From Streptococcus sp. S784/96/1 (GTDB lineage Bacteria > Bacillota > Bacilli > Lactobacillales > Streptococcaceae): a DNA stretch of 64,000 bases. The notes below the pieces were generated by a model, which was given only the letters and a program-made list of their open reading frames with translations, did no database searches and had not been told where the DNA came from. Each line of letters begins with the position of its first letter. Position 1 is the first letter of the stretch. This document shows positions 55,784-64,000 of the stretch, piece by piece. Both the position numbers and the translations under genes were made by a program. Location: contig NZ_CACVCC010000001.1 of the NCBI RefSeq assembly GCF_902729355.1, positions 93,258 to 157,257 of the forward strand. Reading direction: 5' to 3'.

Positions 55784-55899
55784 GAAGTCTTCGTATAAGA
55801 AGTCATGATTTCGAAGTCTTGACTTCCCCTCGCTCTCTGATTTCTAAGCTCAGGCTGAAACTGTCCACTGGACACTTTCACCACCTCCGTATAGCTCAA

Positions 55900-56017
55900 A
55901 AGGTTTGGGGAACCTTTTGAGGTGGGGAATAAGGCGAACGAAGTTCGTCTCAATCGTTAAGGTCTGGAAGACCTTTGGAGGTTGGAAATAAGATGAACGA
56001 CGTTCATCACATTCGTA
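55900..56017. repeat. Two tandem 59-bp units with covarying hairpins
   Basis: Unit A is 55900-55958 and unit B 55959-56017; I count 45 of 59 positions identical. Each has stem 1 (AAGGTT/AACCTT in A, AAGGTC/GACCTT in B) and stem 2 (CGAAC/GTTCG in A, TGAAC/GTTCA in B). In both stems a base pair has changed on both sides, so pairing is kept. Confidence 0.75.
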
Positions 56018-56181
56018 TAGGATGGCCGCTAACGGTTGCGTGGTACTAAAATAGTCCTAGGTGGACCCTTAAAGTTGCAGACCGCTAATCAACTACTGCG
56101 TCAATCTGTAATTACTATACAAAAAGAGAAGGTTGAGATACCAGTAAAGATGTGATCCTCTGTTGAAAAAACATTAAAATC

Positions 56182-56209
56182 TTGTTTTTTTTATGTCTTT
56201 TGGTATAAT
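56182..56209 (+). promoter_or_regulatory. Promoter of the riboswitch-ATPase unit
   Basis: TTGTTT at 56182-56187, a 16-base spacer, and TATAAT at 56204-56209 with a TGG extension. Confidence 0.7.
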
Positions 56210-56217
56210 AGAAAAGT

Positions 56218-56326
56218 ATCAAGGGAGTAGCAGACGGGTTTCCCCGTGATTATGTCGTCATTACGAAAGCAATTTCCGGCATAATCTTAAACCGCGAGAC
56301 TTGTTTGGAGTAAAACAGGTCTTTTT
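56218..56326 (+). ncRNA. yybP-ykoY (Mn2+) riboswitch and expression platform
   Basis: The 5' strand AAGGGAGTAGC and the later GTCGTCATTACG and CCGCGAGAC segments follow the yybP-ykoY pattern, spaced by a GACGGGTTTCCCCGT-like arm. A terminator hairpin AGACTTGTTT (56297-56306) / AAACAGGTCT (56313-56322) with TTTTT follows directly and overlaps the end of the aptamer. Known members sense Mn2+ and turn on cation efflux genes. It lies exactly before a P-type ATPase. Confidence 0.88.
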
Positions 56327-56355
56327 ATTTTGAAAAGACCAAAGGAGGAGACACA

Positions 56356-59061
56356 ATGTCTAAGGAACAAAACCGTCAGGCGTATTACACGCAGACAGAA
56401 GAAGCTGTTCTGGAAGCTTTGCAAACTACTAAAAAAGGTTTGACAAGCGACGAAGCAGCAAAACGTTTGGCTACTTATGGCCACAATGAACTTGATGAGG
56501 GCGAAAAACGCACCATCTGGCAAAAATTCTTGGATCAATTCAAGGATTTGATGATTCTTATTCTTCTTGGTGCGGCAGCTTTATCTGTTGTGACAGAAGG
56601 AATGCACGGTTTAACAGATGCCATTATCATCTTGCTCGTAGTAGTCCTAAATGCTGCTTTTGGGGTTTACCAAGAAGGACAAGCAGAAGCCGCGATTGAT
56701 GCGCTTAAGTCAATGTCTAGTCCGGTAGCGCGTGTTCGTCGTGATGGTCATGTCACAGAGGTTAATTCAAAAGATTTAGTGCCTGGTGATATTGTCATGC
56801 TTGAAGCGGGTGATGTGGTACCAGCTGATATGCGTTTGTTAGATGCTGCTTCGCTTAAAATTGAAGAAGCTGCTCTTACAGGTGAATCTGTGCCAGTTGA
56901 GAAAAACTTAGATGTGACACTTGCTGAAGATGCAGGTCTCGGTGATCGTGTCAACATGGGTTATCAAAACTCAAACGTTACTTACGGACGAGGTATTGGT
57001 GTTGTTACAAACACCGGTATGTACACAGAGGTTGGTCATATTGCTAGCATGCTTGCTAATGCTGAAGAGACGGATACACCGCTCAAACAAAACTTGCACC
57101 ACTTGTCTAAAGTATTGACCTATGCTGTTCTTGTAATTGCAGCGATTACTTTCGTGGTGGGTATGTTCCGTCGTGACCCAGGTCTTACTTTAGGAGAAGC
57201 GGCACTTGAAAACCTTATGACTGCGGTAGCTCTTGCAGTAGCAGCGATTCCTGAAGGACTCCCAGCCGTAGTTACCATTGTTCTTTCAATGGGAACTCAA
57301 GTTCTTGCGAAACGAAACTCCATCATTCGTCAATTACCAGCCGTTGAAACGCTTGGTTCAACAGAAATTATCGCATCTGACAAGACTGGTACGTTGACGA
57401 TGAACCAAATGACAGTTGAAAAAGTGTACTACAACGGTCAAGTCTTTGAAGCGGCAGATGATATATCGGATGATAATATGACGCTTCGCGTTATGAACTT
57501 TGCCAACGATACCAAAGTTGACCAAAATGGCAAGCTAATTGGTGACCCAACAGAGACTGCGCTTGTTCAATTTGGTTTTGACCATGCTTTTGATGTGCGT
57601 GATATGCTGAAAGCTGAGCCACGTGTGGCAGAATTACCATTTGATTCAGATCGTAAATTGATGTCAACGATTCATAAATTGGCTGATGACAAATACCTTG
57701 TTGCTGTTAAAGGTGCTCCAGACCAGTTATTGAAACGTGTGACTCAAATTGAAGACAATGGCACAGTTCGTCCAATCACCGCTGCTGATAAAGAAGCTAT
57801 TCTTGCAACAAATAAATCACTTGCTAAAGAAGCACTTCGTGTGTTGATGATGGCTTATAAATACGAGTCAACCATTCCAACACTTGAAACAGAAGTTGTT
57901 GAAAATGGCCTTGTCTTTGCTGGTTTGGTCGGTATGATTGACCCAGAACGTCCAGAAGCTGCGCAAGCCGTTACCGTTGCCAAAGAAGCTGGTATCCGTC
58001 CAATCATGATCACAGGTGACCACCAAGACACTGCGGAAGCGATTGCTAAACGTCTTGGAATCATTGATCCAAATGATACAGAAGACCATGTATTTACTGG
58101 TGCAGAGTTGAATGAATTGTCAGATGAAGAATTCCAAAAAGTTTTCAAACAGTATTCAGTGTATGCGCGTGTGTCTCCAGAGCACAAGGTTCGTATCGTA
58201 AAAGCATGGCAAAATGAAGGTAAAGTCGTGGCCATGACTGGTGACGGTGTGAACGATGCGCCATCTCTTAAAACTGCTGATATTGGTATCGGTATGGGGA
58301 TCACTGGTACAGAAGTATCTAAAGGGGCTTCTGACATGGTCCTTGCTGACGATAACTTTGCAACAATTATCGTTGCGGTTGAAGAAGGACGTAAAGTCTT
58401 CTCAAACATCCAAAAAACAGTTCAATATTTGCTTTCAGCTAACATCGCTGAAGTATTGACCATCTTCCTTGCAACCCTATTTGGTTGGGATGTTTTGGAG
58501 CCAGTTCATCTTCTTTGGATTAACTTGGTAACAGATACCCTTCCAGCTATCGCTCTTGGTATGGAGCCTGCTGAACCAGGTGTGATGAAACACAAACCTC
58601 GTGGACGTAACTCAAGCTTCTTCTCAGGTGGTGTGCTTGGTGCCGTCGCTTACCAAGGATTGATGCAAGGTGCTTTGGTACTTGGCGTGTATGGATATGC
58701 CATCGCAAACCCAGTTCACGTTGGTGACTATCATGCCATCCACGCAGATGCCCTTACTATGGCCTATGCAACACTTGGTCTCATCCAATTGGTACATGCC
58801 TTCAACGTTAAGTCTGTTTACCAATCTGTCTTTACCGTTGGGCCATTTAAAAACAGGATGTTTAACTGGGCGATTGTTGGTTCTCTCTTACTTCTCGTAG
58901 CGACCCTAACAATACCGTTCCTAGAGAAAATCTTCCATGTGTCTCACCTTGATTTGAGTCAATGGTTAGTTGTTCTTATCGGAAGTTTCCTTGCCTTTGT
59001 CATTGTTGAATTGGTAAAAGCTGTTCAGCGTGCTCTTGGACAAGATAAAAATGCTATCTAG
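56356..59061 (+). CDS. P-type cation-transporting ATPase (Ca2+/Mn2+ type)
   Basis: A 901-residue PacL/YoaB/MgtA-like pump. It has an N-terminal cation ATPase domain, TGES (near 176), PEGLP in the membrane (helix 4), phosphorylated Asp in DKTGTLT (D342), KGAPD, and GDGVNDAPS (D630). Helices of the C-terminal bundle include NLVTDTLPAIALG. Annotation as a calcium ATPase is usual, but the yybP-ykoY riboswitch in front argues for manganese export. GGAGGAG precedes the ATG. A terminator follows. Confidence 0.93.
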   Translation: MSKEQNRQAYYTQTEEAVLEALQTTKKGLTSDEAAKRLATYGHNELDEGEKRTIWQKFLDQFKDLMILILLGAAALSVVTEGMHGLTDAIIILLVVVLNAAFGVYQEGQAEAAIDALKSMSSPVARVRRDGHVTEVNSKDLVPGDIVMLEAGDVVPADMRLLDAASLKIEEAALTGESVPVEKNLDVTLAEDAGLGDRVNMGYQNSNVTYGRGIGVVTNTGMYTEVGHIASMLANAEETDTPLKQNLHHLSKVLTYAVLVIAAITFVVGMFRRDPGLTLGEAALENLMTAVALAVAAIPEGLPAVVTIVLSMGTQVLAKRNSIIRQLPAVETLGSTEIIASDKTGTLTMNQMTVEKVYYNGQVFEAADDISDDNMTLRVMNFANDTKVDQNGKLIGDPTETALVQFGFDHAFDVRDMLKAEPRVAELPFDSDRKLMSTIHKLADDKYLVAVKGAPDQLLKRVTQIEDNGTVRPITAADKEAILATNKSLAKEALRVLMMAYKYESTIPTLETEVVENGLVFAGLVGMIDPERPEAAQAVTVAKEAGIRPIMITGDHQDTAEAIAKRLGIIDPNDTEDHVFTGAELNELSDEEFQKVFKQYSVYARVSPEHKVRIVKAWQNEGKVVAMTGDGVNDAPSLKTADIGIGMGITGTEVSKGASDMVLADDNFATIIVAVEEGRKVFSNIQKTVQYLLSANIAEVLTIFLATLFGWDVLEPVHLLWINLVTDTLPAIALGMEPAEPGVMKHKPRGRNSSFFSGGVLGAVAYQGLMQGALVLGVYGYAIANPVHVGDYHAIHADALTMAYATLGLIQLVHAFNVKSVYQSVFTVGPFKNRMFNWAIVGSLLLLVATLTIPFLEKIFHVSHLDLSQWLVVLIGSFLAFVIVELVKAVQRALGQDKNAI

Positions 59062-59096
59062 TATCAGGTTGTCACCTACTAGATAATATCCATTAC

Positions 59097-59124
59097 AAAA
59101 GTCTCGATGTTATCGAGGCTTTTT
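59097..59124 (+). terminator. ATPase gene terminator
   Basis: AAAAGTCTCGAT (59097-59108) pairs with ATCGAGGCTTTT (59112-59123), one G-U pair, loop of 3, T-run. Confidence 0.8.
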
Positions 59125-59230
59125 GTCGGTTTTATAAATCAACATTTTTCAGAGAAATTTCGGTAAACTATTGTTAATTGTTGAAAAATAAACGGAAACA
59201 AGTGAAAATGTTTTATTGTTATAAAATCTC

Positions 59231-59259
59231 TTGACAAATAGAGAAAACGCTTGCATAAT
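59231..59259 (+). promoter_or_regulatory. Pullulanase gene promoter
   Basis: TTGACA at 59231-59236, a 17-base spacer, and CATAAT at 59254-59259. Confidence 0.85.
59242..59255. promoter_or_regulatory. CcpA cre site in the pullulanase promoter
   Basis: AGAAAACGCTTGCA matches the cre pattern TGNAANCGNNWNCA at all fixed positions but the first. It fills the spacer and touches the -10 box, the classical place for CcpA repression by preferred sugars. Confidence 0.75.
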
Positions 59260-59289
59260 GGTTGTGTAATTTTGAGATTGGAGACACTT

Positions 59290-62200
59290 ATGTCAAAGAA
59301 TAATAAATTTTTAGATAAAAAAATAAATGGTTTTAGGATGTGGAAATCAGGCAAGAAATGGTTATTTGGTGCTACTATTATTACTGCTACAAGTTTTATA
59401 ATTGAAACGCAAACGGTTTCTGCCAGTAGTGAAACAAATACAGTTTCTTCAGCAGTCGTTAATTCAAATTCATCCACAGGTGAGAATGGAAACATAGGAG
59501 GAACTCCCTCTACTGGACCTGAAAGTGATGTGGAGGCTGTAACGCCTAAAACCGAAACAATTGCTACAGTTTCAAACGATCCAGCTTCAGAAACAGCTGC
59601 TGTACCAATGTCATCAGAAGGAACCCCAGTGGCAGCGAGTCTAACACCTTCGTCGGAGGATAAATCAACACCTGCTCCAAGAAGTGTTCGATCGGCTTCA
59701 ACTTCTGAACCTGTTGAAGAGACAAAGGAATTTAAGATTGAGCAATTTAGCGAAAAGAAGCCAGTGACAATCCATTTTGAAACGGATGATAATAATGCTA
59801 AGTATTATGCTTGGGTTTGGGGAACTGGGATTGCTGAACAAGATGACAAGTTTAATGAATTGACTAATAACAATGGCAAGCATGAAATAACTCTGAATGT
59901 TAAGCCTGAAAAAACTTATCTCAATTATATTATTACCAAAGGTCAGGGATGGAATAATGGTGCAGTTAAACAAACAGGTAACATGGTAGCCACAGTTAAT
60001 GAGTTTGCACCGACTCATGTGTACATTGGAAAAGATAAATCTACTAATTCTGGTAAGAAGAGCTGGTATACACAAACCTCTGCGCAAGAAGAGAATTTTG
60101 ATAAGATGTTTGCCTATGAAGATAAGGTTGTTGATACCAGCGAACCAGATAATTTTAAAACAGTTGGTTCTCTTGGACGATTGGGAGCGACACTGAATGA
60201 AGAGACTGGCGAAGCTCGTCTCAACCTTTGGGCACCTACAGCTAAATCAGTTAAAGTGAACATTTATAAAACGGAAGCTGGATATAATTCTGAACGCATC
60301 TTCCAAATTGATATGAAGCGTGGGACAGTAAGTAATCAGGATAATTATCAAAAAAATACAGTAGGTGTTTGGACAGCTGATTTAACTCAAGAAATTTTAA
60401 AGAAACATGGTCTATCAACAGCTGAAAAGCTATCCTATGATTATGAATTAGAAATTCCAAATGCGTATTTTATTCAGGCTGAAGATAAGAAGAAAAAAGT
60501 AAATGATAATACTTGGGTACACGATTATTATATCTACCGTAATTCAAAAACAGGAAAAGTCCTAAATGGAGTAAAAGACGCTATTCTTGGAGAGCGTGAA
60601 GCTAAGTGGGAAGAGGTTGCTTCCTTTTATGCCAGTGATGCTGTAGTGCATAAAGATCAAAGTGATTTAAATAGTGAAATTATTCCTCAAGAACAAGTTT
60701 ATCAAAAAGTTCAAACTCAAGATCCTTATTCAGTCGCTTTGACACAAAATGGATCTCGTTCAGTTATTTTAAATCCAAGTAAATATGGTAAAGTCACACA
60801 AAGTAATGCTAAGCGAGTTTCTTCTTTATCAGAATTAAGTGTGATGGAAATGGATGTGCGTGATTTTTCAATCGATGAAAAATCAGGTGTGTCCGTAAAA
60901 AATAGAGGGAATTTCCTAGGAGTTATTGAGGATACGAAAACAGATAAGGGTAAATTAACTGGTTTAAATTACCTTAAATATACGGGTGTCAAATATGTCC
61001 AAATCATGCCTGTCAATGACTTTCAATCGGTCCCAGAATTACTTCCGAGCGAAGAGGATAATACTAAATTAGCTGAAAAAGAAAAGGATGGTGTTCATAA
61101 CAATCAACAAAACTGGGGCTATGATCCTAAAAATTATAATGCACCAGATGGTTCTTATTCGAGTGATCCAAGTAAACCAGAGGTGCGTATTGAAGAGTTG
61201 AAAAAAATGGTTCAAGGGCTTCATAATGCGGGAATCAATGTCGTCCTAGACGTTGTTTATAATCATCTCTTTGATGGTCAACGTAACCCATTTGAATGGA
61301 CGGTTCCGGGGTATTACTATGCTGTCAACGGCGATGGCGCTATGAATAACGATGTTGGTGTTGGAAATGCGGTTCGTTCAAATTCTCGTATGATGCGTCA
61401 GTATATTGTAAATTCTGTTGTGTACTGGGCGACTGAATATGGTATTGATGGTTTCCGATTTGATGCTATGAGTGACCTTGATACAAAAACATTATCGGAT
61501 GTACGCACAGCTCTAAATAAAATTGACCCTAAAATCGTTACCTATGGCGAAGGTTGGGATAGTATGGGAAATTATCTCAAGGGTGATGGTGATGAAGTTA
61601 AGGCAAGTATTGGAAACGCTAAAAGATTACCAACTTACGGTTTCTTTGATTCAACTGGTCGTGATGCAATTGCTGGTTCTCAATACAATGAGCATGGTGG
61701 AGCACAGGGATTTGTTAATAGACAATCAGATTATAAGTCTAGACTTTTAGATCAAGTGACAAAGAGCTTACTGGGGGGGCTCGATCAGAATTATGCCACC
61801 CCTTCTCAACAATTGAACTATGTTGAGGTTCATGATGGAAAAACCTTGTATGATTTGTTGAAAAAATATAACGAAGCAGATAGCGAGGTTCAGCTGAAAA
61901 ATCGTGTTCAATTGGCAACAGCTATGAGTGCCTTGTCTCAAGGAATCCACTTTTCACAAATGGGGCAAGAATTCGCCCGTACTAAAAATCATGAACATAA
62001 TACCTATAATGGAGGTGACGAACTTAATAAAATTGATTGGAAACTCGTTGAACAGAACCCTGATATGGTTAACTTCTACAAAGCTTTGGTAGCCTTTAGA
62101 ACACAAGAACCTCTCATGCACTTAACGGATTATCGAGATGTTAATGGTCAAATTGGAAAACCTAAAATGGTTATTACAAATGCCCAAGAAAATTCCGGAA

Positions 62201-64000
62201 TTATTACTTATGAATTACGTGGAGAAAAAGGAGATAGGTATCTTGTTGTCTTTAATAATAATACCGCTACGGAAAATCAAGGAAGTCTCACATTAGGAGG
62301 GGCAAATTCCTGGTATTATGGTGGTAAACTAGACCAACAGCCTTTGAATCATGAAGGTAACCGCGGTAGAATCAATGATAACAATGATTTCACCAACGCC
62401 TTTATTGTCCTAAGCAATTCTAAAAATTTATACGATAGGATTGGAAAGACAGTTGGAGAGAAAACAGTCACTCTGGACCATCTATCTGCTACAGTTTTCT
62501 ATATACCTGCTGAGCCAAAATTGTTAGAAATGAAAACGGTTAAACAGACCATTCATTACGTGAATAAGAAGGGAGATGTAGTAAGTCCTGAAAAAGAACG
62601 TAAAGTTTCCTTTGTGACAGTAACTAGGCAAGATCCAAACTTCAAGTTTACTTTTGAAAAATCTGCTATTAATACAACTGAAAAAGATCTTGGTCATAAG
62701 CAAAATATTCTGACTGGTTTACGTGATAATGCAGAAGTAACCTATGCTTATTATGCGGTTGATGCTAGTACAGGTAAAGGAATCGAAGTTAAAGAACAAC
62801 CTCGATTAGATGATAAAGGAGAACCAATTAGTAATGGTAAGGTTATTTGGAAAAAAGTTGAGGGTGCTGGATTAGTCTCAGGTTTTGAAGGTGAACAATT
62901 ACCAGAAGGTTATACAAGGGATAAGGAAAAATGGTTAAGTAGCGTTCGTTACCATCTTGAAGAAGTTTCTCATCCAAAGGTAGAAGGCTATAAAGTGATT
63001 GAGGTGACACCACATAATGTTGGTAATACCGAAAAAATTGATTTATCTGCACTATCTATAGGTGGAGATAACGACATTAAGGTTATTTACGCTAAACAGA
63101 GTAGGGCTATCATTGTTTCAGATAATGACCCAGAATCTAATTTACAGGATAAAAAGCAACAGCCATCTCAGGGGTACTATGTTGAGGGGTACGAAGATGA
63201 GCCAATCCTATTTAATCAATCCCAAATTAAATTAGAACGACTAGGCTATACTTATACTATCAATGGAAAATCGAGTCTCGAAGAAGCTATTAAGGACACT
63301 CCTAAATTTGGCGAATTGGATACAGTATTCAATGTCGTATACCTACCAAAAGCCGCCAAGGCTAAGGTTAAATTTATTGATATTGATAATAATAATGATG
63401 TTGTCGAAGAAAAAATTATTACTGGTAACACATCTAATGCTTTTGAGGTAGATTTTTCATCTATTGACAAAGATAAATACGATATTTTAGAAGTTAAACC
63501 TGATAAAACTGCTGGCTCGTATTATTTTGATAAAATAGATGATACAGATAATATTAGTCAAGTTATTACAGTTTCGTTAAAACATAAGCATGAAATCAGC
63601 CAAATTGAGACGGTTAATCGTGTCGTTTATAAAGGTGTTCCAAATCAGCAACCGAAAGAAACAATTGTCACTTGGACGGTCGATAAAGATTTGGTTACCA
63701 ACCTATCAACATATAAGCCAAATATTGACCAAACGATTATTGATTCACCAGTAGTTGCTGATTATTATACTGATGAGAAATCTGTAACTTTTGAAAATCA
63801 AGCAGGTGACGCCCAACCTAATAATCAATTAAAAGAGGTTACATATAGACCAGTTATTCCATTAACGAAATTGGAACCAGCACAACCAGTCATTCCGTTA
63901 ACGAAATTGGAGCCAGCGCAACCAGTTATTCCATTAACGAAATTGGAGCCAGCGCAACCAGTTATTCGAGTTACTATGGTGGGGCGAGGGCTGCGAGTTA
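59290..64000 (+). CDS. pulA: Cell-wall pullulanase (type I), C-terminus outside window
   Basis: Open for 1570 codons to the window end. The signal peptide carries MWKSGKKWLFG (KxYKxGKxW type), cleaved near TVSA. A Ser/Thr-rich linker (45-145) and one CBM41-like starch-binding domain (150-245) follow. The GH13 catalytic part (about 300-1075) has NWGYDP, DVVYNH, GFRFDAM (D725 nucleophile), YGEGWD (E754) and VEVHD (D849). It debranches alpha-glucans such as glycogen. About 450 further residues contain MucBP-like segments (TIHYVNKKGDVVS; VNRVVYKGVPNQQP), then 12-residue Pro-rich repeats. GGAG precedes the ATG. It is clearly longer than the roughly 1200-residue streptococcal pullulanases I know. 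Confidence 0.92.
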   Translation, partial: MSKNNKFLDKKINGFRMWKSGKKWLFGATIITATSFIIETQTVSASSETNTVSSAVVNSNSSTGENGNIGGTPSTGPESDVEAVTPKTETIATVSNDPASETAAVPMSSEGTPVAASLTPSSEDKSTPAPRSVRSASTSEPVEETKEFKIEQFSEKKPVTIHFETDDNNAKYYAWVWGTGIAEQDDKFNELTNNNGKHEITLNVKPEKTYLNYIITKGQGWNNGAVKQTGNMVATVNEFAPTHVYIGKDKSTNSGKKSWYTQTSAQEENFDKMFAYEDKVVDTSEPDNFKTVGSLGRLGATLNEETGEARLNLWAPTAKSVKVNIYKTEAGYNSERIFQIDMKRGTVSNQDNYQKNTVGVWTADLTQEILKKHGLSTAEKLSYDYELEIPNAYFIQAEDKKKKVNDNTWVHDYYIYRNSKTGKVLNGVKDAILGEREAKWEEVASFYASDAVVHKDQSDLNSEIIPQEQVYQKVQTQDPYSVALTQNGSRSVILNPSKYGKVTQSNAKRVSSLSELSVMEMDVRDFSIDEKSGVSVKNRGNFLGVIEDTKTDKGKLTGLNYLKYTGVKYVQIMPVNDFQSVPELLPSEEDNTKLAEKEKDGVHNNQQNWGYDPKNYNAPDGSYSSDPSKPEVRIEELKKMVQGLHNAGINVVLDVVYNHLFDGQRNPFEWTVPGYYYAVNGDGAMNNDVGVGNAVRSNSRMMRQYIVNSVVYWATEYGIDGFRFDAMSDLDTKTLSDVRTALNKIDPKIVTYGEGWDSMGNYLKGDGDEVKASIGNAKRLPTYGFFDSTGRDAIAGSQYNEHGGAQGFVNRQSDYKSRLLDQVTKSLLGGLDQNYATPSQQLNYVEVHDGKTLYDLLKKYNEADSEVQLKNRVQLATAMSALSQGIHFSQMGQEFARTKNHEHNTYNGGDELNKIDWKLVEQNPDMVNFYKALVAFRTQEPLMHLTDYRDVNGQIGKPKMVITNAQENSGIITYELRGEKGDRYLVVFNNNTATENQGSLTLGGANSWYYGGKLDQQPLNHEGNRGRINDNNDFTNAFIVLSNSKNLYDRIGKTVGEKTVTLDHLSATVFYIPAEPKLLEMKTVKQTIHYVNKKGDVVSPEKERKVSFVTVTRQDPNFKFTFEKSAINTTEKDLGHKQNILTGLRDNAEVTYAYYAVDASTGKGIEVKEQPRLDDKGEPISNGKVIWKKVEGAGLVSGFEGEQLPEGYTRDKEKWLSSVRYHLEEVSHPKVEGYKVIEVTPHNVGNTEKIDLSALSIGGDNDIKVIYAKQSRAIIVSDNDPESNLQDKKQQPSQGYYVEGYEDEPILFNQSQIKLERLGYTYTINGKSSLEEAIKDTPKFGELDTVFNVVYLPKAAKAKVKFIDIDNNNDVVEEKIITGNTSNAFEVDFSSIDKDKYDILEVKPDKTAGSYYFDKIDDTDNISQVITVSLKHKHEISQIETVNRVVYKGVPNQQPKETIVTWTVDKDLVTNLSTYKPNIDQTIIDSPVVADYYTDEKSVTFENQAGDAQPNNQLKEVTYRPVIPLTKLEPAQPVIPLTKLEPAQPVIPLTKLEPAQPVIRVTMVGRGLRV
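63853..63960 (+). repeat. Three tandem 36-bp repeats in the pullulanase gene
   Basis: Units at 63853-63888, 63889-63924 and 63925-63960 each encode VIPLTKLEPAQP and differ only at silent positions. A fourth copy starts at 63961 but leaves the pattern after VI. It would be a wall-spanning proline-rich stretch. Confidence 0.9.

Larger units (their letters stand above)
55662..56181. other. Hairpin-rich intergenic block
   Basis: No gene is seen. It carries a terminator (55745-55783), direct and inverted GAAGTC/GACTTC copies (55784-55826), a GTCCACTGGAC palindrome (55857-55879, arms of 11 with one mismatch), the 59-bp tandem repeat (55900-56017), and further small stems (CCGCTAACGG near 56036). 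The base composition is richer in GC than the neighbouring gaps. Confidence 0.6.

Noticed and set aside
55900..56017. A CRISPR array
   Set aside because: Only two imperfect units with internal hairpins and no unique spacers; no cas genes in the window.
56100..56160. A tRNA or other classical RNA gene in the intergenic block
   Set aside because: No cloverleaf or TTCGAATCC-like T-arm could be found here or elsewhere in the window.

Overview
The window looks like chromosome of a low-GC Streptococcus. Supporting marks are the core gene order rbgA-rnhB-acetyltransferase-dprA-topA, a T-box-led pheS/GNAT/pheT block, a cysteine-free paralogue of ribosomal protein S14 flanked by AdcR-type zinc boxes, a sortase-sorted (LPKTG) surface protein, a CcpA cre site on a cell-wall pullulanase gene with a KxYKxGKxW-type signal peptide, and near-consensus TG-extended -10 promoters throughout. 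I cannot name the species from sequence alone.

Layout. (1) 1-9127, housekeeping: a Pr6Pr membrane protein, a DUF2974 protein, ribosome assembly GTPase RbgA, RNase HII, a hexapeptide acetyltransferase, DprA, topoisomerase I, an SGNH hydrolase and an AI-2E family exporter. (2) 9544-33796, one long same-strand Wzx/Wzy polysaccharide locus of 22 genes (one broken). It makes UDP-Galf (glf), a 4-keto-6-deoxy-HexNAc branch (CapD/WbpM-like plus a 4-reductase), an L-6-deoxy-HexNAc branch (dehydratase/epimerase, RmlD-like reductase, 2-epimerase) and UDP-GlcA/GalA (ugd and epimerase). It also encodes an initiating sugar-phosphate transferase, two GT4 enzymes, a Stealth phosphotransferase, a TupA-like ATP-grasp protein, a CapA-like phosphoesterase, O-acyltransferases, Wzy, Wzx and a complete phosphocholine module: licD, a licC-licA fusion, licB and licC. 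No cpsABCD-type regulators are present. (3) 33834-38108, a small accessory island: a DUF6429 protein, an unknown gene overlapped by an XRE/ImmA regulator-protease, a Fic protein under a perfect 34-bp palindrome, and a probable C-terminal gene remnant.

(4) 38211-43342: T-box, pheS, GNAT, a cluster of hairpins, pheT and the AdcR-controlled S14 paralogue. (5) 43851-47271, minus strand: a DUF1846 protein with a terminator inside its leader, a DUF4230-like gene split by one stop codon, and a cyclophilin lipoprotein. (6) 47393-51844: a membrane protein with two BLIP-like domains, FtsK, a VOC protein and a DUF3397 protein. (7) 52410-64000: a BspA-type leucine-rich surface protein, a hairpin-rich intergenic block with a 59-bp tandem repeat whose stems covary, a yybP-ykoY (Mn2+) riboswitch before a P-type cation ATPase, and a very long pullulanase that runs off the window.

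The most unusual content is the polysaccharide locus, which combines phosphocholine decoration, furanose, uronic acid and deoxy-amino sugars. Next come the Fic and XRE/ImmA units, which share promoter/operator design, and the structured intergenic repeats. Several genes appear broken by single-base events (acyltransferase 23672-24740, DUF4230-like 45572-46279); these could be real decay or sequencing error.
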